From Kribbella voronezhensis (lineage in GTDB: Bacteria; Actinomycetota; Actinomycetes; Propionibacteriales; Kribbellaceae): a DNA stretch of 64,000 nucleotides. The stretch lies in contig NZ_SOCE01000001.1 in assembly GCF_004365175.1 (NCBI RefSeq), positions 793,154-857,153 on the forward strand, given 5' to 3'. The translations under genes and the position numbers were made by a program. Within the stretch, counting starts at the first letter, position 1, and the number at the start of each line of letters is the position of its first letter. The notes beneath the pieces are model-generated. The model was not told the origin of the DNA and did not search any database. It worked only from the letters and a program-made list of their open reading frames with translations. Positions 25,674 through 34,004 of this stretch are shown one piece after another.

Positions 25674-27566
25674 TCAGGCGAGTGGGAGCCAGACCCGCAT
25701 GGCCCCCGGGCCGCGGTTGGCCCAGGCCTGGTACGGGACAGCTGTGACGGTGACCGAGGTGCCGGTCGACGAGGTCGGGGCGTAGGGCTGGTAGAGGCCC
25801 GTGTCGAGCGGGCTCACCAGGGCGGGCAGGCGGAGCCGGACGCCGTCCTGGCCGGGCTCTTCGACGATGGTTGCCGAGGGCTCCAGTCGCAGCTGCTCGA
25901 CCAGGATTCCTTCGGGCAGATCGGCCTGCTCGACGCAGTACACGATCGGTCCGCGTTCGATCGCCACGCAGCCGCGCACCGCGTCGACGCGGTCGTCGGC
26001 GCGCACCAGTCGTGGGGTCATCGGGAGTCTCAGCCGGACCGTGGCGCCGTCGTCGCACGAGACCCGCAGGTACTCACCTGGGATCGGTTCGGCAAGCAGC
26101 TTCGCCGCGGTCACGTCGGCTGAGGCACCTGTCGCCCACGCCGGCACCCGGACCGCCAGTTCGCCGCGACCCCTGACGGTCACCATGACGTCCCCGTCCC
26201 ACGGATAACCGGTCTCCACGACAGCCGTCAGGTTCTCCGCGGTAAAGGTGCCTGCGGCAACGAGATGCAGCTGCAGGCCGGTGGCGTCGGACGTGGCCGC
26301 GTAGCCGTGCAGGGACGCGTACAGCCGGGCAAGGTTCGGCGGGCAGCAAGCGCAGTCGTACCACGGGAGGCGCTCGCTGGGAGCGTCCTCGCTGGAGCCG
26401 TCGTGGCCGGTCCGCAATTGCAGCGGATTGGAGTAGAAGAACGCGGTGCCGTTGTGCGCGATCGATGCCGCGATGGCATTGAGCAGCGCGCGCTCCATCT
26501 CCTCGGCGTACCGGGCCTGACCGGTGGCCAGGAGCATCCGCCAACACCATTGCAGGGCAGCGATCGAGGCACACGTCTCGGCGTACGCGCGGTCCGGCGG
26601 AAGCTCGTACGGATCTCCGTAGGCCTCGTCGCGGTGGCGAGAGCCGTGCCCGCCGGTGAGGTACATCTTGGTGCCGAACGCGCTGTCCCACAGCTGCTCC
26701 ATCGCTCGGAGCAGCGTCTGGTCGCCGTTCTCGAGGTAGAGATCGGTGACTCCCGCGGCCAGATACAGCTGCCGCACGGAGTGCCCGATGGCCTCGGTCG
26801 CCTCGCGGACGGGCAGGTGGTCCTGGTAGTACTGCGATCCGAAGCGCCCGGCGGGCAGGCTGCCGTGACCGCGCCGCTCGACCTGGAGCTCGGCCGCGCG
26901 CAGGTAGGACTCCTCCCCCGTCTCGCGGTAGAGCTCGATCAGTGCCGTCTCGACCTCGGGGTGCCCGTCGATGATCGGCCGGCCGTCGTCACCGAAGGAA
27001 CTGACGATCAGGTCGGCGACCCGCCGTGCGATCGCGAGGAAGCGCTCGTCACCGGCACCACGGTGCAGCGCCACCGCGGCCTGCATGAGGTGGCCGGCGC
27101 AGTAGAACTCGTGGGTGAACTCGGGGTGGCTGAACGGCTCTTCGTCCGGCTTCCCCTGCACGTAGGTGTTGAGGTAGCCGTCGGCCTTCTGCACCTGCTC
27201 CAGCAGGTCAGCCAGCTCGGACAGCATCGGCACCCACCGGTCGGTGCCCGAGCGGCCCATCTCCCAGCCGATCGCTTCCAGCGTCTTGTAGAGATCGGAG
27301 TCGGCGAACCAGAACCCCCGGAAGTCCTGCCGCGGAGCTTCCTCGGTCAGGCGGCGGAAGTTCGCGATGACGCCGGTGCGATCGACGTTGTCCACACAGT
27401 GCGGGATCGTGGCCGTGGCGTTGAGTTCCTGCCAACCGCCGAGCAGGGACGCGGGACCCAGTCGCACAGCGCTCGAAGCGAGCGGCTCGAGCCGCGGGCG
27501 CCTCCGCGGCGCAGCCGGGCCAGGGATCTGGGTACGGGCCGGGGCAGTTCGAATGTGAGCGTTCAC
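25674..27566 (-). CDS. GH127 beta-L-arabinofuranosidase (first copy)
   Basis: A 630-residue intracellular enzyme of the GH127/DUF1680 family. Residues corresponding to the characterised HypBA1 enzyme are present: Glu314 (acid/base), Glu330 and Cys332 in YAETCAS (zinc ligands), and Cys407-Cys408 in CACCPPN (nucleophile and zinc). The alpha/alpha barrel is followed by C-terminal beta domains. The GTG start at 27566 has GAGAGG upstream, and the arabinose operator covers the start codon. It heads an operon with a sugar-binding protein and two permeases, so imported beta-L-arabinofuranosides would be cut inside the cell and the arabinose passed to araA-araB-araD. Confidence 0.92.
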   Translation of the reverse strand: MNAHIRTAPARTQIPGPAAPRRRPRLEPLASSAVRLGPASLLGGWQELNATATIPHCVDNVDRTGVIANFRRLTEEAPRQDFRGFWFADSDLYKTLEAIGWEMGRSGTDRWVPMLSELADLLEQVQKADGYLNTYVQGKPDEEPFSHPEFTHEFYCAGHLMQAAVALHRGAGDERFLAIARRVADLIVSSFGDDGRPIIDGHPEVETALIELYRETGEESYLRAAELQVERRGHGSLPAGRFGSQYYQDHLPVREATEAIGHSVRQLYLAAGVTDLYLENGDQTLLRAMEQLWDSAFGTKMYLTGGHGSRHRDEAYGDPYELPPDRAYAETCASIAALQWCWRMLLATGQARYAEEMERALLNAIAASIAHNGTAFFYSNPLQLRTGHDGSSEDAPSERLPWYDCACCPPNLARLYASLHGYAATSDATGLQLHLVAAGTFTAENLTAVVETGYPWDGDVMVTVRGRGELAVRVPAWATGASADVTAAKLLAEPIPGEYLRVSCDDGATVRLRLPMTPRLVRADDRVDAVRGCVAIERGPIVYCVEQADLPEGILVEQLRLEPSATIVEEPGQDGVRLRLPALVSPLDTGLYQPYAPTSSTGTSVTVTAVPYQAWANRGPGAMRVWLPLA

Positions 27567-27569
27567 ATT
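27552..27569. promoter_or_regulatory. Arabinose-regulon operator on the GH127 start codon
   Basis: AATGTGAGCGTTCACATT is a symmetric inverted repeat (AATGTGA, GCGT, TCACATT) covering the GTG start and first codons of the GH127 gene. It is the best-formed copy of the operator seen before the LacI regulator and on araB. Confidence 0.85.
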
Positions 27570-27621
27570 TTGCCTCTCGAAGCGAGTGCCAGGAAGAAGA
27601 GGATGGTGGTTGGGAAAGTCA

Positions 27622-27637
27622 GAGAAAATTGTTTCCC
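27622..27637. promoter_or_regulatory. Possible operator of LacI regulator 3, GH127 side
   Basis: GAGAAAATTGTTTCCC is an imperfect inverted repeat 56 bp upstream of the GH127 start in the divergent region. It resembles the clearer site at 27698-27717, so this operon may answer to two repressors. Confidence 0.45.
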
Positions 27638-27697
27638 GCCCGTCAACATAGAACTCACGCCTGATCCCGTCAAGACCGGATCCAGCCGGTGTACCGT

Positions 27698-27717
27698 GTG
27701 GGAAAATCTTTTCTCAC
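27698..27717. promoter_or_regulatory. Operator of LacI regulator 3, before its own gene
   Basis: GTGGGAAAATCTTTTCTCAC has 8 of 10 symmetric pairs and lies 41 bp before ATG 27758. It supports that start over upstream in-frame candidates and suggests autoregulation. Confidence 0.6.
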
Positions 27718-27757
27718 TGATCCGCGCCCCTACCCGCACAGAGCAGGAACGGCACCC

Positions 27758-28777
27758 ATGACCGATGAAACCGGCCCCCGGGCCACCACCGCGCGCCGGG
27801 TCGGCATCGCAGACGTCGCAGCCAGGGCCGGGGTCTCCGTGGGCACCGTGTCGAAGGCGCTCAACGGAAGCGGCCGGCTCCGCGACGAGACCCGCGCCCG
27901 GGTGCGAGCGGCCGCCGACGAGCTCGGCTTCACCCCGATCAGCGTCGCGCGAAACCTGCTGGCCGGGCGCACCTTCACGGTCGGCGTCATCACCACCGAC
28001 AGCTACGGCCGGTTCGGCATCCCGGTGATGCGTGGAGCCGAGGACTCACTCGCCGCCGGCGAGATGATCGCGTTCCTGTGCGACGGCCGCGACGATCCCA
28101 TCCGCGAGCAGCACCACCTCGGCAAGCTGCTCGAACGCCGGGTCGACGGCATCATCGTCGCGGGCCGCCGTACCGATCCCCGCCGGCCGATCGGTGCGGA
28201 CCTGCCGGTTCCCGTGGTCTACGCCTTCGCGCCGAGCAGTGACCCGGCCGACTGCAGCGTCGTCAGCGACGAACGCGGCGCGGCCCAGCTCGCGGTCGAA
28301 CACCTCGTCAAGACCGGCCGCCGGCGCATCGCCCACATCACCGGCCCGCAGTCCCACGCCTCGGCCAACGAACGCGCGGCCGGCCTGGCCGAGGCGCTCG
28401 CCGCACACGACCTGGAGCCGGTCGACGAGCCGTACTTCGGTAGCTGGACCGAGGCGTGGGGTCGCTTCGCGGCCGCACAACTCCTGCGGACGCACGACGA
28501 CGTCGACGGTGTGTTCTGCGGGAACGACGTGATCGCCCGCGGCGTCACCGACGGCCTGCGCGAGGCCGGAATTTCCCTACCCACGCAGATCGGCGTCGTC
28601 GGCGTCGACAACTGGGGCCTGGTCGCGGAGGCCGCCCGCCCGCCACTGACGACGGTCGATCTCGGCCTGGAGGAGATCGGCCGGCGCTCCGCCGAACTCC
28701 TCCTCGACGCCATCAACGGCCACGCCCAACCGGGCGTCCACGTCGTCCCCGGCCACCTGGTCGTCCGCGAGTCCTGA
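27758..28777 (+). CDS. LacI-family transcriptional regulator (third)
   Basis: A 339-residue LacI regulator. The HTH IADVAARAGVSVGTVSKAL is followed by a sensor domain with VVSDERGAAQLAVEHLVKTG and VDGVFCGNDVIARGVTDGL. It resembles the regulator at 3930 more than the arabinose regulator, for example in the shared GVDNW segment. It is divergent from the GH127 importer operon. ATG 27758 is chosen because an operator-like palindrome lies just upstream. Its target set may include GH127 and the Gfo/Idh gene. Confidence 0.9.
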   Translation: MTDETGPRATTARRVGIADVAARAGVSVGTVSKALNGSGRLRDETRARVRAAADELGFTPISVARNLLAGRTFTVGVITTDSYGRFGIPVMRGAEDSLAAGEMIAFLCDGRDDPIREQHHLGKLLERRVDGIIVAGRRTDPRRPIGADLPVPVVYAFAPSSDPADCSVVSDERGAAQLAVEHLVKTGRRRIAHITGPQSHASANERAAGLAEALAAHDLEPVDEPYFGSWTEAWGRFAAAQLLRTHDDVDGVFCGNDVIARGVTDGLREAGISLPTQIGVVGVDNWGLVAEAARPPLTTVDLGLEEIGRRSAELLLDAINGHAQPGVHVVPGHLVVRES

Positions 28778-28805
28778 CTCCCCCGGCCGCCTGGCAGCGG
28801 CTTCC

Positions 28806-28846
28806 TTGACAAAGTTACTGAGTGCGCTCATTCTTGAGTCAACTCA
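28806..28846 (+). promoter_or_regulatory. Promoter with two TGAG/CTCA operators
   Basis: TTGACA at 28806-28811 and CATTCT at 28829-28834 are spaced 17 bp apart. TGAGTGCGCTCA (28819-28830) fills the spacer and TGAGTCAACTCA (28835-28846) follows the -10 element; their centres are 16 bp apart. This is a typical repressor layout, possibly for the TetR protein at 30863. Confidence 0.65.
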
Positions 28847-28872
28847 GATTAACTCGTGTGAAGGAAGCCGTC

Positions 28873-29868
28873 ATGCAAGCGTTCGTCGTCAGGCACTACA
28901 AGAGCCCGGTAGAACCGGCCGAGGTTCCCGAGCCGCTGGTCGGCGAACGGGACGTGCTCGTCCAGGTCCGGGCGGCCGGGCTCAACCTGCTCGACGAGAA
29001 GATCCGGGCAGGTGAGCTCAAGCTGGTCCTTCCGTACCAGCTGCCCCAGATTCTCGGCAACGACGTCGCCGGCATCGTGCTCGCCGTTGGTGCGAAGGTG
29101 CGCGGCTTCGCGCCCGGCGACGAGGTGTACGCCCGCCCCGGCAAGGACCGGATCGGCACCTTCGCGGAGCGCATCGCGGTCGCCGAGACCGATCTCGCGC
29201 TGAAGCCGGCGTCGGTCAGCTTCGAGGAAGCGGCCTCACTCCCACTGGTCGCACTGACCGCCTGGCAGGCACTCGTCGAACGGGGCAACCTGCAGCCGGG
29301 ACAGCGGGTCCTCGTCCACGGCGGCGCCGGCGGCGTCGGGACGATCGCGATCCAACTCGCCAAGCACCTCGGCGCGACCGTCGCCACCACCGTCAGCACC
29401 GGCAACGCCGACTTCGTGCGCGAACTCGGCGCCGATGTCGTCATCGACTACCGCCATCAGGACTTCGAACAACTCCTCGACGGCTACGACCTGGTGCTGG
29501 ACAGCGTCGGCGGCAAGAACCTGGAGAAGTCACTCCGCGTACTACGCCCTGGCGGCAAGGCCATCGGGATCGCCGGACCGCCCGACCCCGCGTTCGCCCG
29601 GGAACTCGGCACGAACGCCGTACTCCGATTCGTCATGACGGTCCTCAGCAGCCGCATCCGCCGGCAGGCCCGGCGGCTCGGGGTGACGTACGAATTCCTC
29701 TTCATGCGCGCCAACGGCGACCAGCTTCGCCGGATCACCGCCCTGGTCGACGCGGGCGCCCTCCGCCCCGTCGTCGGCCGAATCTTCGACTTCGACCAGG
29801 CCGTGCAGGCACTGCAATCGCTGGACCAGGGCGGCATCCGCGGCAAAGCCGTTCTCAGCAGAAGCTGA
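28873..29868 (+). CDS. NADP-dependent quinone oxidoreductase-type medium-chain dehydrogenase
   Basis: A 331-residue zinc-independent medium-chain reductase. The GroES-like N-terminal domain (ILGNDVAGIVLAVG, FAPGDEVYARP) is followed by the Rossmann motif VHGGAGGVGTIAIQLAK and the LRPGGKAIGIAG segment. No zinc ligands of true alcohol dehydrogenases are seen. ATG 28873 has AAGGAAG; the frame opens earlier, but that part covers the promoter. It is followed by the alpha/beta hydrolase gene after 35 nt, likely one transcript. The substrate is probably a quinone or enone; the physiological role is unknown. Confidence 0.9.
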   Translation: MQAFVVRHYKSPVEPAEVPEPLVGERDVLVQVRAAGLNLLDEKIRAGELKLVLPYQLPQILGNDVAGIVLAVGAKVRGFAPGDEVYARPGKDRIGTFAERIAVAETDLALKPASVSFEEAASLPLVALTAWQALVERGNLQPGQRVLVHGGAGGVGTIAIQLAKHLGATVATTVSTGNADFVRELGADVVIDYRHQDFEQLLDGYDLVLDSVGGKNLEKSLRVLRPGGKAIGIAGPPDPAFARELGTNAVLRFVMTVLSSRIRRQARRLGVTYEFLFMRANGDQLRRITALVDAGALRPVVGRIFDFDQAVQALQSLDQGGIRGKAVLSRS

Positions 29869-29903
29869 CCAGCCCCACCACCAACCAGGAAAGAGCAAGG
29901 ACC

Positions 29904-30761
29904 ATGAAACCCGCACAGGACAACGTCATCACCGCGTACCAGGACGCACCCGCCCGTACCGTCGAGGCCGGCGGCGTCACCTACGCCTACCGCGAGCTGG
30001 GCCCGAAGGGCGGCATCCCCGTCGTCTTCTTCGTCCACCTCGCCGCGAATCTCGACAACTGGGACCCCCGGATCATCGACCCGATCGCGGCGAGCCACCA
30101 TGTCGTTGCCTTCGACAACCGTGGCGTCGGAGCCTCCAGCGGCAGCGTTCCCAGCAGCATCGAGGCGATGGCCGACGACGCCGCGACCTTCATCGGTGCG
30201 CTGGGCTTCGACAAGATCGACATCTTCGCCTTCTCGCTCGGCGGCATGATCGCCCAGGCGCTGGTGGTGAAACACCCCGGACTGGTGCGCAAGCTCGTCC
30301 TCACCGGCACCGGCCCGGCCGGCGGCAAGGACATCGACAAGATCGCCGGTACGACGTACTACGACATCCTGCGCGCGACCCTGACCCGCTCGGACCCGAA
30401 AGAGTTCCTGTTCTTCAACCGCAACGCCACCGGCAAGCCGGCCGGCCGCGCGTTCGTGAAGCGCCTCGAGGAGCGCACCCTGGACCGCGACGCTCCGGTC
30501 AAGGTGAAGGCGTTCCAGACCCAGCTCAAGGCGATCAAGAAGTGGGGGCGCTCGGCCCCGGCCGACCTCTCACAGATCACTCAGCCCACTCTGATCGCCA
30601 ACGGCGACAACGACCGCATGGTGCCGTCAGTGCTCTCCGAAGACCTGCACCGGCGCATCAAGGGCTCGGAACTGGTCATCTACCCCGACTCCGGCCACGG
30701 CGGCATCTTCCAGTACCACGCCGAGTTCGCCCCTGTCGCCGTCGACTTCCTCGCCCGCTGA
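29904..30761 (+). CDS. Alpha/beta hydrolase
   Basis: A 285-residue alpha/beta hydrolase with the nucleophile elbow FSLGG (Ser111), an acid in NGDNDRMV and a histidine in DSGHGG. The oxyanion-region HG of most relatives is replaced by VHLAAN. No signal peptide is present. It probably forms an operon with the upstream oxidoreductase and precedes a TetR gene. Esterase, lactonase or haloperoxidase-like activity is possible; the sequence does not settle it. Confidence 0.87.
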   Translation: MKPAQDNVITAYQDAPARTVEAGGVTYAYRELGPKGGIPVVFFVHLAANLDNWDPRIIDPIAASHHVVAFDNRGVGASSGSVPSSIEAMADDAATFIGALGFDKIDIFAFSLGGMIAQALVVKHPGLVRKLVLTGTGPAGGKDIDKIAGTTYYDILRATLTRSDPKEFLFFNRNATGKPAGRAFVKRLEERTLDRDAPVKVKAFQTQLKAIKKWGRSAPADLSQITQPTLIANGDNDRMVPSVLSEDLHRRIKGSELVIYPDSGHGGIFQYHAEFAPVAVDFLAR

Positions 30762-30862
30762 CGACGCTCATCTTCGTGAAAGACGGGCCGTCGGCTTCCG
30801 CAGTACCAGCGATAGCATCGAGGCCCTGAAGTAGGAGGCCGCAGCAGGGAAGGGAACCAGCC

Positions 30863-31465
30863 ATGCCACTCGACTCCCGACCCGTCGGACGGCGCGAGCG
30901 GAACAAGCAGGAGAAGCTCGATCGCATCACCGCCGCGGCACGAGAGCTGTTCTCCGAGCGCGGCGTCGAGGAGGTCACCACGCAGGAGATCGCCGACAAG
31001 GCCGACATCGGCGCCGGCACCCTCTTCCTCTACGCCAAGAGCAAGGGCGAACTCCTCCTGCTCGTGCAGAACTCCCTGTACGCCGATGCGCTCGCTCGAG
31101 GCCGGTCCGCTGCCGAGAGCCTCGGCGAGCCGCTCGACGCGGTGATGGCCATCGTCCGCCAGGTGGTGGAGTGCAACCGCAAACAGGTCGACAACGGGCG
31201 GACCTATCTGCGGGAGATCGTCTTCGGCGACCCCGAAGAGCCGCACCACCGCGACGCCCTCCTGCTGACCGTGCAGACCGAGAACGCGATCGCCGAGGTG
31301 CTTCAGCGCGACGAGCGGATCAGCTCCGGCGACGCGGCGACGCTCGCCCACATCGTCTCCGCGATCATGTTCGTCGCCATGGCAGCCACCATCAACCGCA
31401 CCAAGGCGATCGACGCGATCGTCGAGGAAATCAAGAACCAGGTCGCCGTTCTGCTCGCCCGCTGA
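30863..31465 (+). CDS. TetR-family transcriptional regulator
   Basis: A 200-residue TetR protein: N-terminal HTH (TTQEIADKADIGAGTLFLYAKSK, about residues 40-62) and an all-helical ligand domain. ATG 30863 follows AGGGAAGGGA. It lies 101 nt after the hydrolase and most likely represses the oxidoreductase-hydrolase operon through the paired palindromes at 28819-28846. Confidence 0.88.
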   Translation: MPLDSRPVGRRERNKQEKLDRITAAARELFSERGVEEVTTQEIADKADIGAGTLFLYAKSKGELLLLVQNSLYADALARGRSAAESLGEPLDAVMAIVRQVVECNRKQVDNGRTYLREIVFGDPEEPHHRDALLLTVQTENAIAEVLQRDERISSGDAATLAHIVSAIMFVAMAATINRTKAIDAIVEEIKNQVAVLLAR

Positions 31466-31535
31466 CGGACGGGTCACGGAGTACCGGGAGCGGTTCCGAA
31501 ACCTCGGCGTACTTCTGCTGCCTCTTGAATTAAGT

Positions 31536-31554
31536 AAGGAAGTTAGCTTTCCTT
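31536..31554. promoter_or_regulatory. Palindromic element before the ricin-domain gene
   Basis: AAGGAA and TTCCTT arms are separated by 7 nt in an A/T-richer patch, about 75 bp before the start at 31630. It could be an operator for a regulator encoded elsewhere; the local TetR gene ends just upstream. Confidence 0.45.
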
Positions 31555-31629
31555 GGGCAGGTCGCTCCGAATGCGCATTCCCAGTGCGTCCGGTCGGCGT
31601 CCGCCCCGACAACTTCAGAGGAGAGTCAG

Positions 31630-33870
31630 ATGACTCGAGGAGTCGCCCCACTCCGACCCCCACCCAGTCGCCGCCGCGTGGTCGTAGCGATCGCCGCGGC
31701 CGCGGCGGCAGCGGTGACCACCACCGCCCTGACCGCGGTGGTGTCCTCGCCGGCTGCGAGCGCCGCGATCTCACCGACCGGCTGGAACACGGTGGTGAGC
31801 AAGAACAGCAGCAAGTGCGTGGACGCGCGCGCCGCCGCCACCGCGAACGGAACCGCCGTACAGCAGCAGGCGTGCAACAGCACGACCGCGCAGCAGTGGC
31901 AGTTCCAGCCGACCGCTGACGGCTACGTGCGGGTCAATGCGTTCAACAACGCAGCCCAGGCGCTCGACGTCACGAACGTCTCCGCCGCCGACAGTGCACC
32001 CATCCAACTCTGGTCGTACAGCAATGGGCTGAACCAGCAGTGGCTGCCGGTCGAGGAAGCGGACGGCGCGTATCACCTGGTCAACCGCAACAGCGGCAAG
32101 TGTCTCGACGTCCCCGGCGCCTCGACGGCCGACGGTCTCCAACTGCAGCAGTACACCTGCAACGGAACTGCTGCCCAATCCTTCAGGGTCAACCCAGTGG
32201 ACGGCACTCCCCCGACCGAACCGCCGGCCGGCCAACCCGACCTCGGGCCGAACGTCTCGATCTTCGACCCGTCGATGTCGAGCAGCACGATCCAGAACAA
32301 GCTGAACTCGGTGTTCAGCCAGCAGGAGCGCAATCAGTTCGGCGAGGAGCGGTTCGCGCTGCTGTTCAAGCCCGGCACCTACAACGTCAGCGCCAACGTC
32401 GGCTTCTACACCCAGGTGGCCGGTCTGGGGCTGACCCCGGACAGCGTGAACATCAACGGGGCCGTGCACGTCGAGGCCGACTGGTTCCCGCCGCAGAACG
32501 CGACCCAGAACTTCTGGCGAGGCGCCGAAGGCCTGACCATCACACCACCCGGCGGCCTGGACCGATGGGCGGTCTCGCAGGCTTCGTCGTACCGGCGGAA
32601 CCACCTCAAGGGCAACCTCGCGCTCGACGACGGCGGCTGGGCGAGCGGCGGCTACATGGCCGACACCGTGGTCGACGGACAGGTCCGGTCCGGCAGCCAG
32701 CAGCAGTGGATCTCCCGGAACACCACCTGGGGCAGCTGGACCGGCCAGAACTGGAACATGGTGTTCGTCGGCGCCCAGAACGCACCGGCCGGCACCTTCC
32801 CGAACCCGCCGTACACGAAGGTCGCCCAGACGCCCGTGGTCCGGGAGAAGCCCTACCTGTACGTCGATGCTTCGGGCAACTACCAGGTGTTCGTGCCGGC
32901 CGTGCGGAACAACTCTGCCGGTCCGGGCTGGACCGGCGGCAACCCGGCCGGCCAGTCGTTGCCGATCAGCCAGTTCTACATCGTCAAGCCGGGTGCGACC
33001 GCGGCGACGATCAACGCACAACTTGCCGACGGCAAGAACCTGCTGTTCACCCCGGGTGTCTATCGGTTGAGTGACACACTTCGGGTCAACCGGCCCGACA
33101 CCGTCGTACTGGGCCTCGGCCTGGCCACCTTGATGCCGACGAGCGGGACGCAGTCGATCACTGTCGCCGATGTCGACGGCGTGAAGATCGCCGGGCTGCT
33201 GATCGACGCCGCACCGACGAATTCGCCGCTGCTGATGGAGATCGGGCCGTCCGGGTCGTCGGCCGACCACTCGGCGAACCCGACCTCGTTGCACGACGTG
33301 TACTTCCGGATCGGCGGTGCGGCTGTCGGCAAGGCGACCGAGACCCTGCGGATCAACAGCAACAACGTGATCGTCGACCACACCTGGCTGTGGCGCGGCG
33401 ACCACAGCTACGGGGTCGGCTGGAACACCAACACGGCGGCCACCGGGCTTGTTGTCAACGGCAACGACGTGACGGCGTACGGGTTGTTCGTCGAGCATTA
33501 CCAGAAGTACCAGACGATCTGGAACGGCAACGGGGGGAGGACGTACTTCTACCAGAACGAGATGCCGTACGACCCGCCGAACCAGTTCGCCTGGATGAAC
33601 GGATCCACCCGCGGCTACGCGGCGTACAAGGTCGCCGATTCGGTCACCACGCACGAGGCGTGGGGGCTGGGCAGCTACTGCGTCTTCAACGACGATCCGA
33701 GCATCGTGGCGGACCGCGCCTTCGAAGTACCGAACAAACCAGGCGTGAGGTTCCACAGCATGGTGACGGTCTCCCTCGGCGGCAAGGGCACCATCGCCCA
33801 CATCATCAACACCACCGGCGGCCCGTCCAACTCCAGCACCAACGTCGCCCAATGGGTCAACTACCCCTGA
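31630..33870 (+). CDS. Large secreted ricin-lectin and beta-helix protein
   Basis: A 746-residue exported protein. A long twin-arginine-like or Sec signal (residues 1-45, RRR then a hydrophobic Ala/Val core) is followed by a ricin B-type beta-trefoil lectin (about 48-190) with three QxW-like repeats (QQW at 88 and 136, QSF at 183). A linker of Pro and Gly follows. The rest is Asn/Gly-rich and repetitive in a way that suggests a right-handed beta-helix, as in polysaccharide lyases and GH55-type hydrolases. ATG 31630 follows AGAGGAGAG. Two strong hairpins end the gene. Relatives are often labelled adenylyl cyclase in databases, a name not supported by any visible cyclase motif. A polysaccharide-degrading role is inferred. 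Confidence 0.82.
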   Translation: MTRGVAPLRPPPSRRRVVVAIAAAAAAAVTTTALTAVVSSPAASAAISPTGWNTVVSKNSSKCVDARAAATANGTAVQQQACNSTTAQQWQFQPTADGYVRVNAFNNAAQALDVTNVSAADSAPIQLWSYSNGLNQQWLPVEEADGAYHLVNRNSGKCLDVPGASTADGLQLQQYTCNGTAAQSFRVNPVDGTPPTEPPAGQPDLGPNVSIFDPSMSSSTIQNKLNSVFSQQERNQFGEERFALLFKPGTYNVSANVGFYTQVAGLGLTPDSVNINGAVHVEADWFPPQNATQNFWRGAEGLTITPPGGLDRWAVSQASSYRRNHLKGNLALDDGGWASGGYMADTVVDGQVRSGSQQQWISRNTTWGSWTGQNWNMVFVGAQNAPAGTFPNPPYTKVAQTPVVREKPYLYVDASGNYQVFVPAVRNNSAGPGWTGGNPAGQSLPISQFYIVKPGATAATINAQLADGKNLLFTPGVYRLSDTLRVNRPDTVVLGLGLATLMPTSGTQSITVADVDGVKIAGLLIDAAPTNSPLLMEIGPSGSSADHSANPTSLHDVYFRIGGAAVGKATETLRINSNNVIVDHTWLWRGDHSYGVGWNTNTAATGLVVNGNDVTAYGLFVEHYQKYQTIWNGNGGRTYFYQNEMPYDPPNQFAWMNGSTRGYAAYKVADSVTTHEAWGLGSYCVFNDDPSIVADRAFEVPNKPGVRFHSMVTVSLGGKGTIAHIINTTGGPSNSSTNVAQWVNYP

Positions 33871-33879
33871 CCCCCGATC

Positions 33880-33918
33880 AAGGTCTCGGTCGAGCCTCTG
33901 CCCCTCGACCGAGACCTT
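33880..33918 (+). terminator. First of two terminator hairpins after the ricin-domain gene
   Basis: Perfect 15-bp arms (AAGGTCTCGGTCGAG and its complement) with a 9-nt loop, starting 10 nt after the stop codon at 33870. Confidence 0.85.
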
Positions 33919-33922
33919 CCCC

Positions 33923-33958
33923 CAACGCCCTGCGGCAGGTCAGGACCGCAGGGCGTTG
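33923..33958 (+). terminator. Second terminator hairpin
   Basis: Perfect 13-bp arms (CAACGCCCTGCGG and its complement) with a 10-nt loop, only 4 nt after the first hairpin. Together they insulate the next gene from the strongly expressed secreted protein gene. Confidence 0.8.
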
Positions 33959-34004
33959 CGGGTGCCCTGCGCTGACTGTCGGCGGCGGGTGGTTGGGTGG
34001 GGTG

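Noticed and set aside
28786..28801. Hairpin GCCGC-CTGGCA-GCGGC after the third LacI gene as a terminator
   Set aside because: A 5-bp stem with no further pairing is weak and expected by chance at this base composition.
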